Below, in pieces: positions 1 to 7,455 of a DNA stretch of 18,538 nt; position 1 is the stretch's first letter, and every line of letters begins with the position of its first letter. The notes beneath the pieces are model-generated. The model had not been told where the DNA came from. It was given only the letters and a program-made list of their open reading frames with translations, and made no database searches. Source of the stretch: JAPLJQ01 sp037143735 (lineage in GTDB: Bacteria; Desulfobacterota; Syntrophia; Syntrophales; UBA2185); contig JBAWYD010000045.1 in assembly GCA_037143735.1 (NCBI GenBank), positions 1 to 18,538 of the forward strand. Reading direction: 5' to 3'. The position numbers and the translations under genes are program-made.

Positions 1-635
1 TCGGCATGACCTATTCAAGCAATGCCCTGGAAGGCAATTCATTGACGGAAACGGAAACGAAGATCGTTATAGAAGACGGGATCACCATCGGGGGAAAGCC
101 TGTGAGGGATCATCTGGAAGCCCTGGGGCATTCGGAAGCCTATGACCTTCTCTATCGGTTGGCAAAGCATCAGGACATCACAGAAGCGAACATCAAAGAG
201 CTGCACAGGCTGTTTTACTACCGGATCGACGCAAAACAGGCTGGGAAATACCGAAAACGAAAGGTCATCATTACCGGAACGGATTTCATCCCGCCTGGAC
301 CGGAGCGGATACCGGATTTGATAAGGTCATTTATTGCCGGGATACCGGCGACCAGGGCAAAGCACCACCCCGTTGAATATGCCGCGATTTTGCATAAAGA
401 ACTCGTGACCGTTCACCCCTTCATTGACGGCAACGGACGTGCAGCACGATTGCTGATGAATCTTGTCTTGCTGCAAGCAGGTTACCCTGTAGCGATAATA
501 CCGCCTATCTTACGGCGAGACTACCTGGATACCCTGGACAAGACACACAGGGGGAACAACGGACCGTTTTTAAAATTTATTGCAGGGATCTGTTATGAAT
601 CGACGAAAGAATATTTGAGGCTTTTGGAAGCCTGA
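1..635 (+). CDS. Fic-domain protein (putative AMP-transferase), 5' end cut by the window
   Basis: Fic proteins usually transfer AMP from ATP to a hydroxyl side chain of a target protein. The full active-site motif HPFIDGNGRAAR is present about 135 residues after the first visible Met, matching HxFx(D/E)GNGRxxR. Near the visible start, SNALEG fits the (S/T)xxxE(G/N) inhibitory-helix motif, whose Glu blocks productive ATP binding; this suggests an N-terminally auto-inhibited (class II) enzyme. The frame stays open through base 3, before the ATG at 6. In relatives this motif lies well inside the protein, so the true start is most likely outside the window and the ATG at 6 is probably internal. 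The gene converges with the minus-strand hydrolase that ends at 749. No toxin-antitoxin partner is visible. The Fic family is certain; the target is unknown. Confidence 0.9.
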   Translation, partial: GMTYSSNALEGNSLTETETKIVIEDGITIGGKPVRDHLEALGHSEAYDLLYRLAKHQDITEANIKELHRLFYYRIDAKQAGKYRKRKVIITGTDFIPPGPERIPDLIRSFIAGIPATRAKHHPVEYAAILHKELVTVHPFIDGNGRAARLLMNLVLLQAGYPVAIIPPILRRDYLDTLDKTHRGNNGPFLKFIAGICYESTKEYLRLLEA

Positions 636-660
636 GAATTGGAAACCGGGAATGGGACGA

Positions 661-704
661 CGGGCCGACAAGCATTTGCGCCTTACATTCTGTAATGCTG
701 CCCG
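661..704. repeat. Inverted repeat between convergent genes
   Basis: CGGGC (661-665) pairs with GCCCG (700-704), and AGCATT (671-676) pairs perfectly with AATGCT (694-699), giving a two-part stem. It sits in the 113-base gap between fic and the convergent alpha/beta hydrolase, where a terminator would be expected. Neither strand has a T-run on the downstream side, so a standard Rho-independent terminator is not supported. Nothing else is seen in this gap. Confidence 0.35.
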
Positions 705-748
705 AAAAACTCGACGGCTTTTCTTTTCCAATTCAAATGATCTGTCCG

Positions 749-1777
749 TTAGTCCATGAAGCGCTTGACCTTGTCGCGCAGCACCTCGCCTTCACACAGA
801 AAGGACAAATGACCGCAATCGCCGGTAAGATCAAAGGTGTCGGCCTGCAGGTACCTGGCGAACGCTTGGGCCGGTTCGGGATTAACCGTAAGATCCTGCT
901 GTGCCCAGATGATGAGGGCCTTTGCCCGTACAGTTTTTGCGGTAGGAGCGATTGCTTTTCCGAAGGGGCGGTAGATATCATGATCCATGATGGCTTTCAA
1001 TTGCCATGCCCAATCGGATGCATTGTACTTAATGATGCTCTTTTCCGCTGCTGCAAGAAATTGAGGAAAAGTTTCCGGCGTCGTATGGGTCGTAATGTAA
1101 CGGGGTGTCCTCAGGTGGAGATGATGGATGGCCGCCACTGTTTTCATGGCAGCGTTTTCCCCATGTGGATTTCCCCGGCCGGCATCGATGGCACTAAGTT
1201 CCGCCTGCCACAGAAGCAGATCATAAGCGGTCAGTCGCGGCGATCCAACAATGGCAACGGCTTTATTCAGGAAGTCGGGATAGGAAACCATCCACTGATA
1301 GGCCATCATTCCCCCCATGGAGATGCCGATTACGCCATAAAGATGGGACAGATGCAAATATCGGGTGAGAAGGAGATGCTGTGCATTCACGATGTCCTTA
1401 ATGGAAAACCGCGGAAAGGCCTGATCCGGCTGGTGTTTGCTGTTAGAAGGTGAAGAGGATACGCCGTTGCCGAAGTGATCAACGGCTACAATAAAGTATT
1501 TCTCGCTGTCTGCCATTTTCCCCGGTCCGATGAATCCCAGATCGATCAGTTCCTGGGTTGTCCCGGCAAGCCATGTGAAAAACAGCACTACGTTGGATTT
1601 GTCGGGATTCAAAACGCCAAATGTGCGATAAGCCAGGCGGCAGTCCCGGATGACCTGGCCATTCTCCAGAGGATAATCACCCAGGTCTGCATACTGAAGG
1701 CTGTCCTGGCCTATGGCGCCATTGCACCACAGGAATAACAGTACTATAATGATGGAAATGCGGATGAAGATTTTCAT
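749..1777 (-). CDS. Exported alpha/beta hydrolase, homoserine O-acetyltransferase (MetX)-like
   Basis: A 342-residue alpha/beta-hydrolase-fold protein. Residues 1-23 look like a Sec signal peptide, with a hydrophobic run and probable cleavage after AIG; the Cys at 18 follows Trp, so it is not a lipobox. The nucleophile elbow is GISMGG (Ser153), the acid is probably Asp295 in AQQD, and the His is His323 in CGHLSF, a complete triad. The GxSMGGM elbow and overall layout recall the MetX acyltransferase branch. A periplasmic location argues against methionine synthesis, so the substrate is unknown; an ester or acyl hydrolase is likely. A GAGG ribosome site lies 7 bases before the ATG. It lies 67 bases downstream of the amidohydrolase on the same strand and may be co-transcribed with it. 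Confidence 0.82.
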   Translation of the reverse strand: MKIFIRISIIIVLLFLWCNGAIGQDSLQYADLGDYPLENGQVIRDCRLAYRTFGVLNPDKSNVVLFFTWLAGTTQELIDLGFIGPGKMADSEKYFIVAVDHFGNGVSSSPSNSKHQPDQAFPRFSIKDIVNAQHLLLTRYLHLSHLYGVIGISMGGMMAYQWMVSYPDFLNKAVAIVGSPRLTAYDLLLWQAELSAIDAGRGNPHGENAAMKTVAAIHHLHLRTPRYITTHTTPETFPQFLAAAEKSIIKYNASDWAWQLKAIMDHDIYRPFGKAIAPTAKTVRAKALIIWAQQDLTVNPEPAQAFARYLQADTFDLTGDCGHLSFLCEGEVLRDKVKRFMD

Positions 1778-1844
1778 GTATCAACCTCAAACCCGTCGAT
1801 GTTCCTTTAAAAATCCCTGAAGCCCTGAAATCCTGACGAATGTC

Positions 1845-2696
1845 TTATCTGATTGAGATCCGGCCAAACAGGTTCAGGGCATTTTCCCCCAGAACATTTT
1901 CCAGATGCTTATCAGGAACGATCCTGGAAACAAAGTCCCGATACTCATCCATGGGTGCCAGAGGCCAGTCGCTGCCGAAGATGATCCTGTCCCAGCTTGC
2001 CGCGTACATCAAGGCAAGGCGAAACTCATTCATGACGAGAGGCTCGCTCAGAGTTTCCTGGAAGTGGCTTCGGCTTCCCACGATAAGTCCGGCGATGTCG
2101 GTCCACACATTGGGATTTTTACGAACAATCTGTGCCGTATCCTTCATCCAGGGGTCTCCCATGTGGGTAATTACAAAGGTATTCTGCCGATGATTCACGG
2201 CAAGCTCATCAACGGTCAGGGGATGTGCGTACTTGAGCAGCCCCCTGTCGGAAAAGGTGTCTCCGCTGTGTATAACGATAGGAAGGCGGTAGCGGGCAGC
2301 CAGTTCATATATCGGTTCATACACCGGATCAGTCACGTAAAAGGGATAGTAACCGGTATAGAGCTTGATTCCGACCGTTTTCTGAGATTGAAGGGTCTTC
2401 TCAAGCTTGTCCAGAGCATCCTTTGAAAGCCCGTATGGATTGATGCCGGGACAAAAGTAGAGGTCCTCCGGCCATGAGTCGGAGAGATCCAGCCCCATGG
2501 GATTGGGAACAGCCGCATCGGGAAACGCGTATGGAAGCGACTCCTGGAGCCCCATCCCGACAACAGCCGAAACATGGTTCCGTGTTATCTCCGCCTGCAA
2601 GCCGGCCGGCGAGTAATCGCATCCCGATCCACGTTCCGCCGCATCCTGAAAACTGGCTATTCTGGAAAAATGAATGTGTGTATCGATGATAATCAT
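1845..2696 (-). CDS. Amidohydrolase-family metal-dependent hydrolase
   Basis: A 283-residue TIM-barrel hydrolase of the amidohydrolase-related type (Amidohydro_2, like decarboxylase or TatD-like enzymes). Visible metal ligands are the N-terminal HIH (His7, His9), His143 in VIHSGD, His178 in ITHMGD and Asp243 in FGSDWP. Lys111 in GIKLYTGY is at a position that can serve as a carboxylated or structural lysine. There is no signal peptide, so it is cytoplasmic. The start at 2696 gives the canonical MIIIDTHIH opening, and GAGG lies 8 bases upstream on the minus strand. It follows metG by 103 bases and precedes the exported hydrolase. The substrate cannot be read from the sequence; candidates are hydrolysis of a cyclic amide or ester, or decarboxylation of a small aromatic acid. 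Confidence 0.85.
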   Translation of the reverse strand: MIIIDTHIHFSRIASFQDAAERGSGCDYSPAGLQAEITRNHVSAVVGMGLQESLPYAFPDAAVPNPMGLDLSDSWPEDLYFCPGINPYGLSKDALDKLEKTLQSQKTVGIKLYTGYYPFYVTDPVYEPIYELAARYRLPIVIHSGDTFSDRGLLKYAHPLTVDELAVNHRQNTFVITHMGDPWMKDTAQIVRKNPNVWTDIAGLIVGSRSHFQETLSEPLVMNEFRLALMYAASWDRIIFGSDWPLAPMDEYRDFVSRIVPDKHLENVLGENALNLFGRISIR

Positions 2697-2799
2697 TTTT
2701 TCATGCCTCGACGGCGCCCGGTGGGTGATTTACAGAACCTTGTGGGAATACAGGCGATCATGCCTCCAGGGGAGCAATGCGGGAAGTCTTCGATGGGAT

Positions 2800-4368
2800 T
2801 CAACCCCCATGAGTCTCGATCTGCCCTTCCTCTTTTTGATATTTTACCCTCGGGAACAGTGAATCGGCACGCTTTAACGGAATGCCGCAGGAAATGCCTC
2901 CCCAGTGGCGGATACTGTCATAATTCTGTAAGGCGACATCCGTCATCCCCAGCTGCGCCATGATCTTTTCCGCTGTGTCCGGCATAAAGGGTGAAATCAG
3001 CACAGCGATCATTCGAAGAGCATCGAGGAGGTTATATATGATCGTATCCAGTCTGACCTTGCTTGCCGGATCTTTTGCCAGGTTCCAGGGTTCGCGTTCC
3101 ACAATATATTTATTCGTGACATTGATGAAATCCCAGATTGAAATCAGGGCCTTGTGAAAAGCAAGCTCACGGAAACAGGATTCAACCTCCACCAATACCT
3201 TCTCCGCCATTTCCACCAGCGGCCAGCCCTCATCCGCGGGAGAATGGGCCTCAGGCACCTTTCCGTCGCAGTACTTGAAGGCCATCGTCATAACGCGACT
3301 CACCAGGTTACCCAGGTCATTGGCAAGATCGGAGTTGATTCTCTGGACGAAACTCTCCTCGCTGAAGTTTGAATCCAGTCCGAAAACCATTTCCCGCAGA
3401 AGAAAGTACCGGAAGGAATCCAGCCCGTATTTGTCCTTAAGTTCCAGTGGCTTGACTACATTCCCCAGGGTTTTTGACATTTTGCTCTTATCGACAACCC
3501 AGTAACCGTGGACATTCAGATGATTGTAAGGTTCGATACCCGCCGCTTTCAACATGGTTGGCCAGTAAATGCCGTGTGGTTTGAGAATATCCTTTGCGAT
3601 CAGATGCTGGGCAACGGGCCAGAATGTCTTATAATTTTCCCCGTCGGGATAGCCCAGAGCCGTGACATAGTTGATCAGGGCGTCAAACCAGACATAGGTC
3701 ACATACTGCTCGTCAAAAGGAAGAGAGATACCCCACTCCAGTCTGCTTTTCGGCCTTGATATGCAAAGATCTTCAAGCGGTTCCCTCAGAAAGGCCAGGA
3801 CTTCATTTCTATACCGTTCCGGTCTGATAAAGTCAGGATGATCATGGATATGCCCGATGAGCCAGTCCTGATATTTGCTCATCTTGAAGAAATAGTTGCT
3901 TTCCTTCCGGTATTCGGGAGCGGTCTGATGATCGGGACAGAGGCCTCCCACCAGTTCTTTTTCCATGTAGAACCGTTCGCAGCCCACACAATAGAAGCCT
4001 TCATAGTTTCCGAAGTAGATATCTCCGGATTCATAGACTTTCTGAAGAATCAGCCTGACCGTATCCACATGGTTCAAATCGGTTGTTCTGATGAAATAGT
4101 CGTTCGTGATGGCAAGGTTCGGCCAGAGATTTCTGAATTGGGCACTGATATGGTCAGCGTAGTCCTTGGGGGTGGTATTGGCCTTCCGGGCTGCTTCGGC
4201 TATTTTGTCACCGTGTTCATCCGTCCCGGTTAAAAAAAATGTTTTATAACCGGATAGCCGGTGATACCTGGCAAGGACATCGGCTACAATCGTGGTATAG
4301 GCATGGCCAATGTGGGGCGGTGCATTGACATAATATATCGGCGTCGTGATAAAATACTTTCTATCCAC
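2800..4368 (-). CDS. metG: Methionyl-tRNA synthetase
   Basis: Charges tRNA-Met with methionine in the cytoplasm. With a GTG start at 4368 the protein has 522 residues. It carries the class I motif HIGH (19-22), the zinc-knuckle ligands CVGC (127-130) and CPDH (144-147), and KMSKT (296-300). The knuckle is the single-zinc form seen in Thermus-type enzymes. I chose GTG because GAGGGA lies 6 bases before it and translation then opens MDRKYFITTPIYYVN, the usual N-terminus. The reading frame extends 27 codons further upstream, but those residues are not family-like. The C-terminal tRNA-binding (Trbp111/EMAP-like) extension of longer MetRS is absent. It is the last gene of the tmk-holB-ricT-metG run, with a 70-base leader after ricT that contains a GC hairpin. 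Confidence 0.97.
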   Translation of the reverse strand: MDRKYFITTPIYYVNAPPHIGHAYTTIVADVLARYHRLSGYKTFFLTGTDEHGDKIAEAARKANTTPKDYADHISAQFRNLWPNLAITNDYFIRTTDLNHVDTVRLILQKVYESGDIYFGNYEGFYCVGCERFYMEKELVGGLCPDHQTAPEYRKESNYFFKMSKYQDWLIGHIHDHPDFIRPERYRNEVLAFLREPLEDLCISRPKSRLEWGISLPFDEQYVTYVWFDALINYVTALGYPDGENYKTFWPVAQHLIAKDILKPHGIYWPTMLKAAGIEPYNHLNVHGYWVVDKSKMSKTLGNVVKPLELKDKYGLDSFRYFLLREMVFGLDSNFSEESFVQRINSDLANDLGNLVSRVMTMAFKYCDGKVPEAHSPADEGWPLVEMAEKVLVEVESCFRELAFHKALISIWDFINVTNKYIVEREPWNLAKDPASKVRLDTIIYNLLDALRMIAVLISPFMPDTAEKIMAQLGMTDVALQNYDSIRHWGGISCGIPLKRADSLFPRVKYQKEEGQIETHGG

Positions 4369-4398
4369 AGAAAATCCCTCTCTTTGAGAAATGAAGTC

Positions 4399-4417
4399 CC
4401 CCGCCCACAAAGCGGGG
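4399..4417. repeat. GC-rich palindrome in the metG leader
   Basis: CCCCGC (4399-4404) and GCGGGG (4412-4417) form a perfect 6-bp stem with a 7-base loop. It lies between the ricT stop and the metG ribosome site. No T-run follows on the minus strand, so it is not a normal terminator. It could be an mRNA hairpin in the metG leader, or a lone copy of the kind of hairpin found at IS200/IS605 ends or in REP elements. No transposase is nearby. Confidence 0.4.
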
Positions 4418-4438
4418 ATTTCCGGCAAGGGAAAAATG

Positions 4439-5257
4439 CTACAGGTCACTTATATCGATGGTAATTTCTCTGCCATCTTCCAGTTCAACGGCGATTTCTC
4501 CCTGGAGAACATTCTGCCTGATGACCTTCCCCCGTCCCTCGGGAGTGATGATCGTCTTCCCACACCTTGGAACATCCTTTTTCATATCCTGATAGGCGTC
4601 AAATTCAAAGGCCAGACAACACATGAGTCGCCCGCAGAGCCCTGAAATCTTCTCCGGATTCAAGGACACACTCTGCTCTTTGGCCATCTTGACAGAAACC
4701 CGATCGAGATTATGTATCAGGCTGGCACAACAGACCTCTCTGCCGCAGACCCCCATGCCTTTTACCATACGGGCCTCCTGTCTTGCGCCGATCTGCCTCA
4801 ATTCAATCCTTGTCTTGAACATCTGGACCAGATCCTTGACGAGTTCTCTGAAATCAACCCGGTTTTCCGCCGTAAAATAAAAGATGATCTGGGTCTTATC
4901 GAAAAGACAGTCCACCTCAATCAATTTCATGAGGAGGTTACGCTCTCTGATTCTATCCAGGCAATACTTGCGGGCCTCCATTTCGAGCAATTCATTGGCT
5001 TTTTTAATTTTTAAATCTTCCTCGGCCACTTTACGGATGACGCTCTTTAAGTTGATGGGCAACGTGTAGAGAGGTTCTGCCTTGATATCCGTTGCAGCCG
5101 TACCTATGGCCATACCATGTTCCGTTTTGACAATCACCTGATCGCCCTTCTTCAACGGGAGATCACCAGCATCAAAACTGTATATTTTATTATCTTTTTT
5201 GAACTTGACCCCAATAATATTTTTCAAAAATACAGACTCCTCACAATATATATCCAT
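4439..5257 (-). CDS. ricT: RicT/YaaT-type PSP1 C-terminal-domain protein
   Basis: A 272-residue cytoplasmic protein of the PSP1 C-terminal family, related to Bacillus YaaT (RicT). In Bacillus this protein joins RicA and RicF in an iron-sulfur complex that guides RNase Y mRNA processing and affects biofilm and sporulation. The conserved cysteine sites are present: GVCGREVCC (Cys171, 176, 177) and GLCGRLMCC (Cys208, 213, 214), followed by the typical end of the domain. The ATG shares its A with the holB stop (TAATG), which suggests translational coupling. No ricA or ricF is visible in the window. The family is clear; its role in a Gram-negative organism is unproven. The context, between a clamp-loader gene and metG, suggests a housekeeping function. 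Confidence 0.9.
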   Translation of the reverse strand: MDIYCEESVFLKNIIGVKFKKDNKIYSFDAGDLPLKKGDQVIVKTEHGMAIGTAATDIKAEPLYTLPINLKSVIRKVAEEDLKIKKANELLEMEARKYCLDRIRERNLLMKLIEVDCLFDKTQIIFYFTAENRVDFRELVKDLVQMFKTRIELRQIGARQEARMVKGMGVCGREVCCASLIHNLDRVSVKMAKEQSVSLNPEKISGLCGRLMCCLAFEFDAYQDMKKDVPRCGKTIITPEGRGKVIRQNVLQGEIAVELEDGREITIDISDL

Positions 5258-6309
5258 TACTTACGATGGCGGATGAGTTTAAACAGCATCACTTCCAAAG
5301 TCAATTGTTTATTGGCGTTCTGATCAATCGTATGCATGGCCCAATCCACGCTCTTTATATTGTGGAGAATATCCCTCCCCGACAAACCACGGGCTATAGA
5401 TTTAATTATATCCGTGCAATGCTGGTTGATCAGACCATCTTCATCCCCCGTTTCCTTATATACTAGGGCATCCCTGTATCCGGTCATCAGCATGTTGAGA
5501 CTGTCGGCTATGTCTTCTCTCTCCTTACCGAAACTGCTTACCATGGACAGGAATCTCAGCGGGTCCGCCGTATTGTCTGTTTGTAAAATGCCGTTAATGA
5601 TTTCATCTCTGAGCGCAAGGTATGAATCATCACTCATTTCCAGAGACTTCCCGATACTTCCTCCGGACGATGATGCAATGGCATTGGCCCTTTCGGGCTC
5701 CATTGACAATCGATCCCGCAAAAACGAGACAATCGTATCCCTCCGGAGAGGATTGAAGCGCACCTGCTGGCACCGCGACAGGATCGTCGCGGGAAGCTGG
5801 TGAGGACTTGACGTAATCAATATCAAGAGGTTAGACCGGGATGGTTCTTCAAGGGTTTTCAGAAGGGCATTCGCGGAGATGTTGTTCATCCTGTCCGCAT
5901 CAACCATTAAGAAAATGCGCATTCCCCCTTCAAGGGGTGCGAATTTCATCTGTTCCTGAGCGTCTCTGATCTCCTTGATTCTGATAAATTGTCCATCGGC
6001 TTTGATGGTGACGACATCGGAGTGGTTTTTGCGGTCCGTTTTGACACAGGATGAACAGTTGCCACAGGAATCGAAACGGGTACGTTTGCTTTCATCGAAA
6101 GGGCTTCCCTCATCCTGTGTGTGAGGCAACGTCCGGGAATTTCTTTGAGTTTCACAATTGAGGGCCTTGGCAAAAGCTTCCGCCACGGTTCTTTTACCGA
6201 CCCCTCTCATGCCGTAAAAGAGATAGGCATGGGGGACCCGATTCCTCATGACGGATGTCTGCAGGATGCGGATCTGCTTTTCATGACCATAAATATCTTG
6301 AAAAGACAT
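5257..6309 (-). CDS. holB: DNA polymerase III delta' subunit
   Basis: Clamp-loader subunit delta', 350 residues. The N-terminal AAA+ domain has an intact P-loop, GMRGVGKRT (33-41), then the zinc-module cysteines Cys52, Cys82, Cys85 and Cys88, and the SRC motif at 178-180 (ILSRCQQVRF). The Walker B region reads FLMVDADR. Cys52 and Cys82 are separated by 29 residues, far more than in E. coli HolB (about 8 by my recollection), so an in-frame insertion sits in the zinc module. The start at 6309 gives the usual opening with a conserved GHE. tmk ends 7 bases upstream, and the stop overlaps the ricT start. The tmk-holB pairing is common in bacteria. Confidence 0.95.
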   Translation of the reverse strand: MSFQDIYGHEKQIRILQTSVMRNRVPHAYLFYGMRGVGKRTVAEAFAKALNCETQRNSRTLPHTQDEGSPFDESKRTRFDSCGNCSSCVKTDRKNHSDVVTIKADGQFIRIKEIRDAQEQMKFAPLEGGMRIFLMVDADRMNNISANALLKTLEEPSRSNLLILITSSPHQLPATILSRCQQVRFNPLRRDTIVSFLRDRLSMEPERANAIASSSGGSIGKSLEMSDDSYLALRDEIINGILQTDNTADPLRFLSMVSSFGKEREDIADSLNMLMTGYRDALVYKETGDEDGLINQHCTDIIKSIARGLSGRDILHNIKSVDWAMHTIDQNANKQLTLEVMLFKLIRHRK

Positions 6310-6316
6310 AGGCTCG

Positions 6317-6979
6317 CTATTGCTTCACCCCGATAAAATTCAATATAAAGTTGCACACCTGCCGATGAACCGTGTGAATATCAGCCGCACCCTCAATGAT
6401 CCTGAAACGCTCCGGTTCGCCTTTGGCAAGGGAAAGATACCCAGCTCTGACCTTCCGATGAAATTCAAAATCCTCCTGCTCGAACCGGTCCTCCAATACT
6501 GCCAGCCCTGATGCTTTTTTCATCAGAGATATTCTATCCATCGCCCTTTTCAGACCGACCTCAACGGGCAGATCAAAGAGGACGGTCATTCCCGGCCTCA
6601 GACCGGGTGACGAATAATCATTGATGCCTTCTATAAAACGGATGTCGGCTCCTCTTCCAAAGCCCTGATAGGCAAGGGTGGCGTCGCAAAACCGGTCACA
6701 CAAAACCACCTTGTTGTCTTTCAGCGCCGGAAGGATCACCTTTCTTACGTGCTGAGCTCTGGCTGCGGAAAACAGAAGGATCTCCGCTTCTGTACAGATA
6801 TCCTCATCAGGAACTTTATTGAGGAGCATTTCCCTGATTCTTCTCCCAATGGGTGTACCGCCGGGTTCCTCGGTCAACAGAAAAGAAATACCCTGCTGCT
6901 TTAAAAATTCACCTGCCAGTTTAATCTGGGTGGTCTTCCCGCAACCTTCAATGCCCTCAAAGGTGATCAGTCGTTCCAT
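6317..6979 (-). CDS. tmk: Thymidylate kinase
   Basis: Phosphorylates dTMP to dTDP with ATP. The 220-residue protein has the P-loop GIEGCGKTT (9-17), the conserved TEEPGGTPIG (36-45) and the DRF motif at 95-97 followed by AYQGFGRG, all hallmarks of bacterial Tmk; the length is normal. The ATG at 6979 gives the family opening and no earlier in-frame start is available. The ribosome site is weak: AGGA lies about 13 bases away. A TATGAT hexamer (plus-strand 7021-7026) could be the -10 of a promoter for this cluster, but its -35 is poor. It is the first gene of the tmk-holB-ricT-metG run, just downstream of the ferredoxin terminator. Confidence 0.96.
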   Translation of the reverse strand: MERLITFEGIEGCGKTTQIKLAGEFLKQQGISFLLTEEPGGTPIGRRIREMLLNKVPDEDICTEAEILLFSAARAQHVRKVILPALKDNKVVLCDRFCDATLAYQGFGRGADIRFIEGINDYSSPGLRPGMTVLFDLPVEVGLKRAMDRISLMKKASGLAVLEDRFEQEDFEFHRKVRAGYLSLAKGEPERFRIIEGAADIHTVHRQVCNFILNFIGVKQ

Positions 6980-7045
6980 TCTGATAAAAATCCTATCTCC
7001 ATTGCATGGACCACACGAATATCATATTGGGAAACCTTTATCTCA

Positions 7046-7104
7046 GAAAATAAAAAGGGGGAAACACGTCCACCTCTTTCCAATGGCCAGTGGTTCCCCC
7101 TTCT
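7046..7104 (-). terminator. Rho-independent terminator after the ferredoxin gene
   Basis: On the minus strand AAGGGGGAA pairs with TTCCCCCTT, an inner CCAC/GTGG pairing extends the stem, and the right arm runs straight into TTTTTATTTT. It begins about 25 bases after the ferredoxin stop and separates ferredoxin from tmk. Orientation, stem and T-run all agree. Confidence 0.8.
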
Positions 7105-7126
7105 GCTCTTAATTGGCAAAACGATG

Positions 7127-7306
7127 TTATTTTTCTTCTCCCGGCACAATTGCTTCCACCGGACACTGGTCTGCACAGGTCCCGCAGTCCGTACAAAGCT
7201 TGGGATCAATTGTATATTTATCTTCGCCTTCATTGATGGCCTCAACGGGACATTCATCTTGACAAGAACCACAAGCAATACATTCATCAGTAATTACATA
7301 CGCCAT
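7127..7306 (-). CDS. 2[4Fe-4S] ferredoxin (59 residues)
   Basis: A small soluble electron carrier of the clostridial bacterial type. Translation on the minus strand from the ATG at 7306 gives MAYVITDECIACGSC at the start. Both cluster motifs are complete: CIACGSCQDECP (Cys9-Cys19) and CTDCGTCADQCP (Cys38-Cys48), each CxxCxxCxxxCP and each followed by VEAI. The protein ends GEEK with a TAA at 7127-7129. AAGGAG lies upstream of the ATG. A weak promoter-like pair, TTCAGG and TAAAAT spaced 17 bases apart, lies in the leader. A strong terminator follows, so it may be monocistronic. Such ferredoxins carry low-potential electrons for many enzymes in anaerobes; the partner here is unknown. The NifU-domain gene upstream may help supply clusters. 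Confidence 0.95.
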   Translation of the reverse strand: MAYVITDECIACGSCQDECPVEAINEGEDKYTIDPKLCTDCGTCADQCPVEAIVPGEEK

Positions 7307-7386
7307 TTTATTCTTCTCCTTATGTTTTCTATTTTAATCGGCCTCTTAAGCAGCCTGAACGGCCGGATGATCCTCTTTCCCGTCAA

Positions 7387-7407
7387 CCTGACATCTACCC
7401 TGTCAGG
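7387..7407. repeat. Perfect 7-bp palindrome in the ferredoxin leader
   Basis: CCTGACA (7387-7393) and TGTCAGG (7401-7407) are perfect inverted repeats around a 7-base loop. They lie in the 149-base gap between the NifU-domain gene and ferredoxin. No T-run follows on the minus strand, so an operator or an mRNA hairpin is more likely than a terminator. TTGACG directly follows the hairpin on the minus strand but has no good -10. The rest of the gap shows nothing else. Confidence 0.35.
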
Positions 7408-7455
7408 ACAGGCATAACACGACATGACTATGGAACTTTTCGAGTTTCCGTACTG

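Noticed and set aside
661..704. Terminator for fic or the convergent hydrolase
   Set aside because: The stem is real, but neither strand has a T-run on its downstream side, so I list it only as an inverted repeat.
695..1453. Long plus-strand open frame of 252 codons
   Set aside because: It lies antisense to the alpha/beta hydrolase, which has a signal peptide and a full catalytic triad. The plus-strand translation shows no family motif and its composition looks like a reversed coding shadow.
4369..4449. N-terminal extension of metG to the GTG at 4449
   Set aside because: The 27 extra residues are not family-like, would overlap the end of ricT, and the GTG at 4368 has a strong ribosome site and gives the standard MetRS opening.
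6967..7287. Minus-strand open frame of 106 codons overlapping the ferredoxin
   Set aside because: It is out of frame with the ferredoxin, whose two cluster motifs are perfect. It also runs through the terminator and into tmk.
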